Source: Trichomonas vaginalis G3
Lineage: Eukaryota; Parabasalia; Trichomonadida; Trichomonadidae
Assembly (NCBI RefSeq): GCF_026262505.1
Contig: NC_067206.1
Coordinates: 8,614,268 to 8,678,267, forward strand
Direction of reading: 5' to 3'
DNA length: 64,000 nt
Under the pieces are notes generated by a model. The model had not been told where the DNA came from. It saw only the letters and a program-made list of their open reading frames with translations, and ran no database searches. Shown here in pieces: positions 63,987-64,000 of the stretch (positions within the stretch are counted from its first letter, which is position 1; each line of letters opens with the position of its first letter). The position numbers and the translations under genes were made by a program.

Positions 63987-64000
63987 TTTATTTACTGCGT

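Overview
The window looks like nuclear DNA of a parabasalid protist, Trichomonas or a close relative. It is AT-rich, and its host genes are intronless and tightly packed. A TCA-type initiator lies a few bases upstream of one start codon. The mobile DNA is dominated by Maverick/Polinton elements and short hairpin-rich DNA transposons. The species cannot be fixed from the sequence alone.

Layout. 1-9852: a G/T-rich tandem satellite, divergent to about 1990 and then a regular 63-bp unit. 10269-32549: Maverick-1, with about 950-bp terminal inverted repeats and a 6-bp target duplication (CATGAT). Its parts are a capsid/packaging block (14349-21617, mostly open frames), a primase-helicase, an integrase, a protein-primed type B polymerase and a gene inside the terminal repeat. 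A 2.16-kb non-autonomous Mutator-type element (12023-14183, 9-bp target duplication) sits inside one of its genes, and a second hairpin-chain element is nested in that. 32825-43966: a host island with coronin, a VPS13-like lipid-transfer protein, a small unknown protein, a coiled-coil protein, tRNA-Leu(AAG) and tRNA-Asp(GTC). 44491-45966: another Mutator-type element with a nested hairpin-chain element. 46900-47850: a decayed transposase-like gene running into a small inverted-repeat element. About 49.76 kb to the window end: Maverick-2, a different family and heavily rearranged.

The most interesting signal is a primase-helicase cassette. Nearly the same gene occurs in both Mavericks, although their other genes are unrelated. 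In each it is flanked by inverted arrays of 121-124-bp repeats. The arrays differ between the two elements but share the core TGACAACATGACATTTTGAC. In Maverick-2 the cassette lies within the polymerase gene. This suggests a self-contained replication module (helicase-primase plus iteron-like sites) that moves between Mavericks. Other signals are dispersed 13-bp palindromes (5-bp stem, 3-base loop), an HNH-like motif within the Maverick-1 polymerase, a phage tail-collar-like fibre protein, and chains of long hairpins nested in Mutator-type elements.

The Mavericks are treated as fossils. Maverick-1 is nearly complete with roughly ten breaks; Maverick-2 is older or more damaged. The first 11 kb also shows single-base length noise that may come from assembly.
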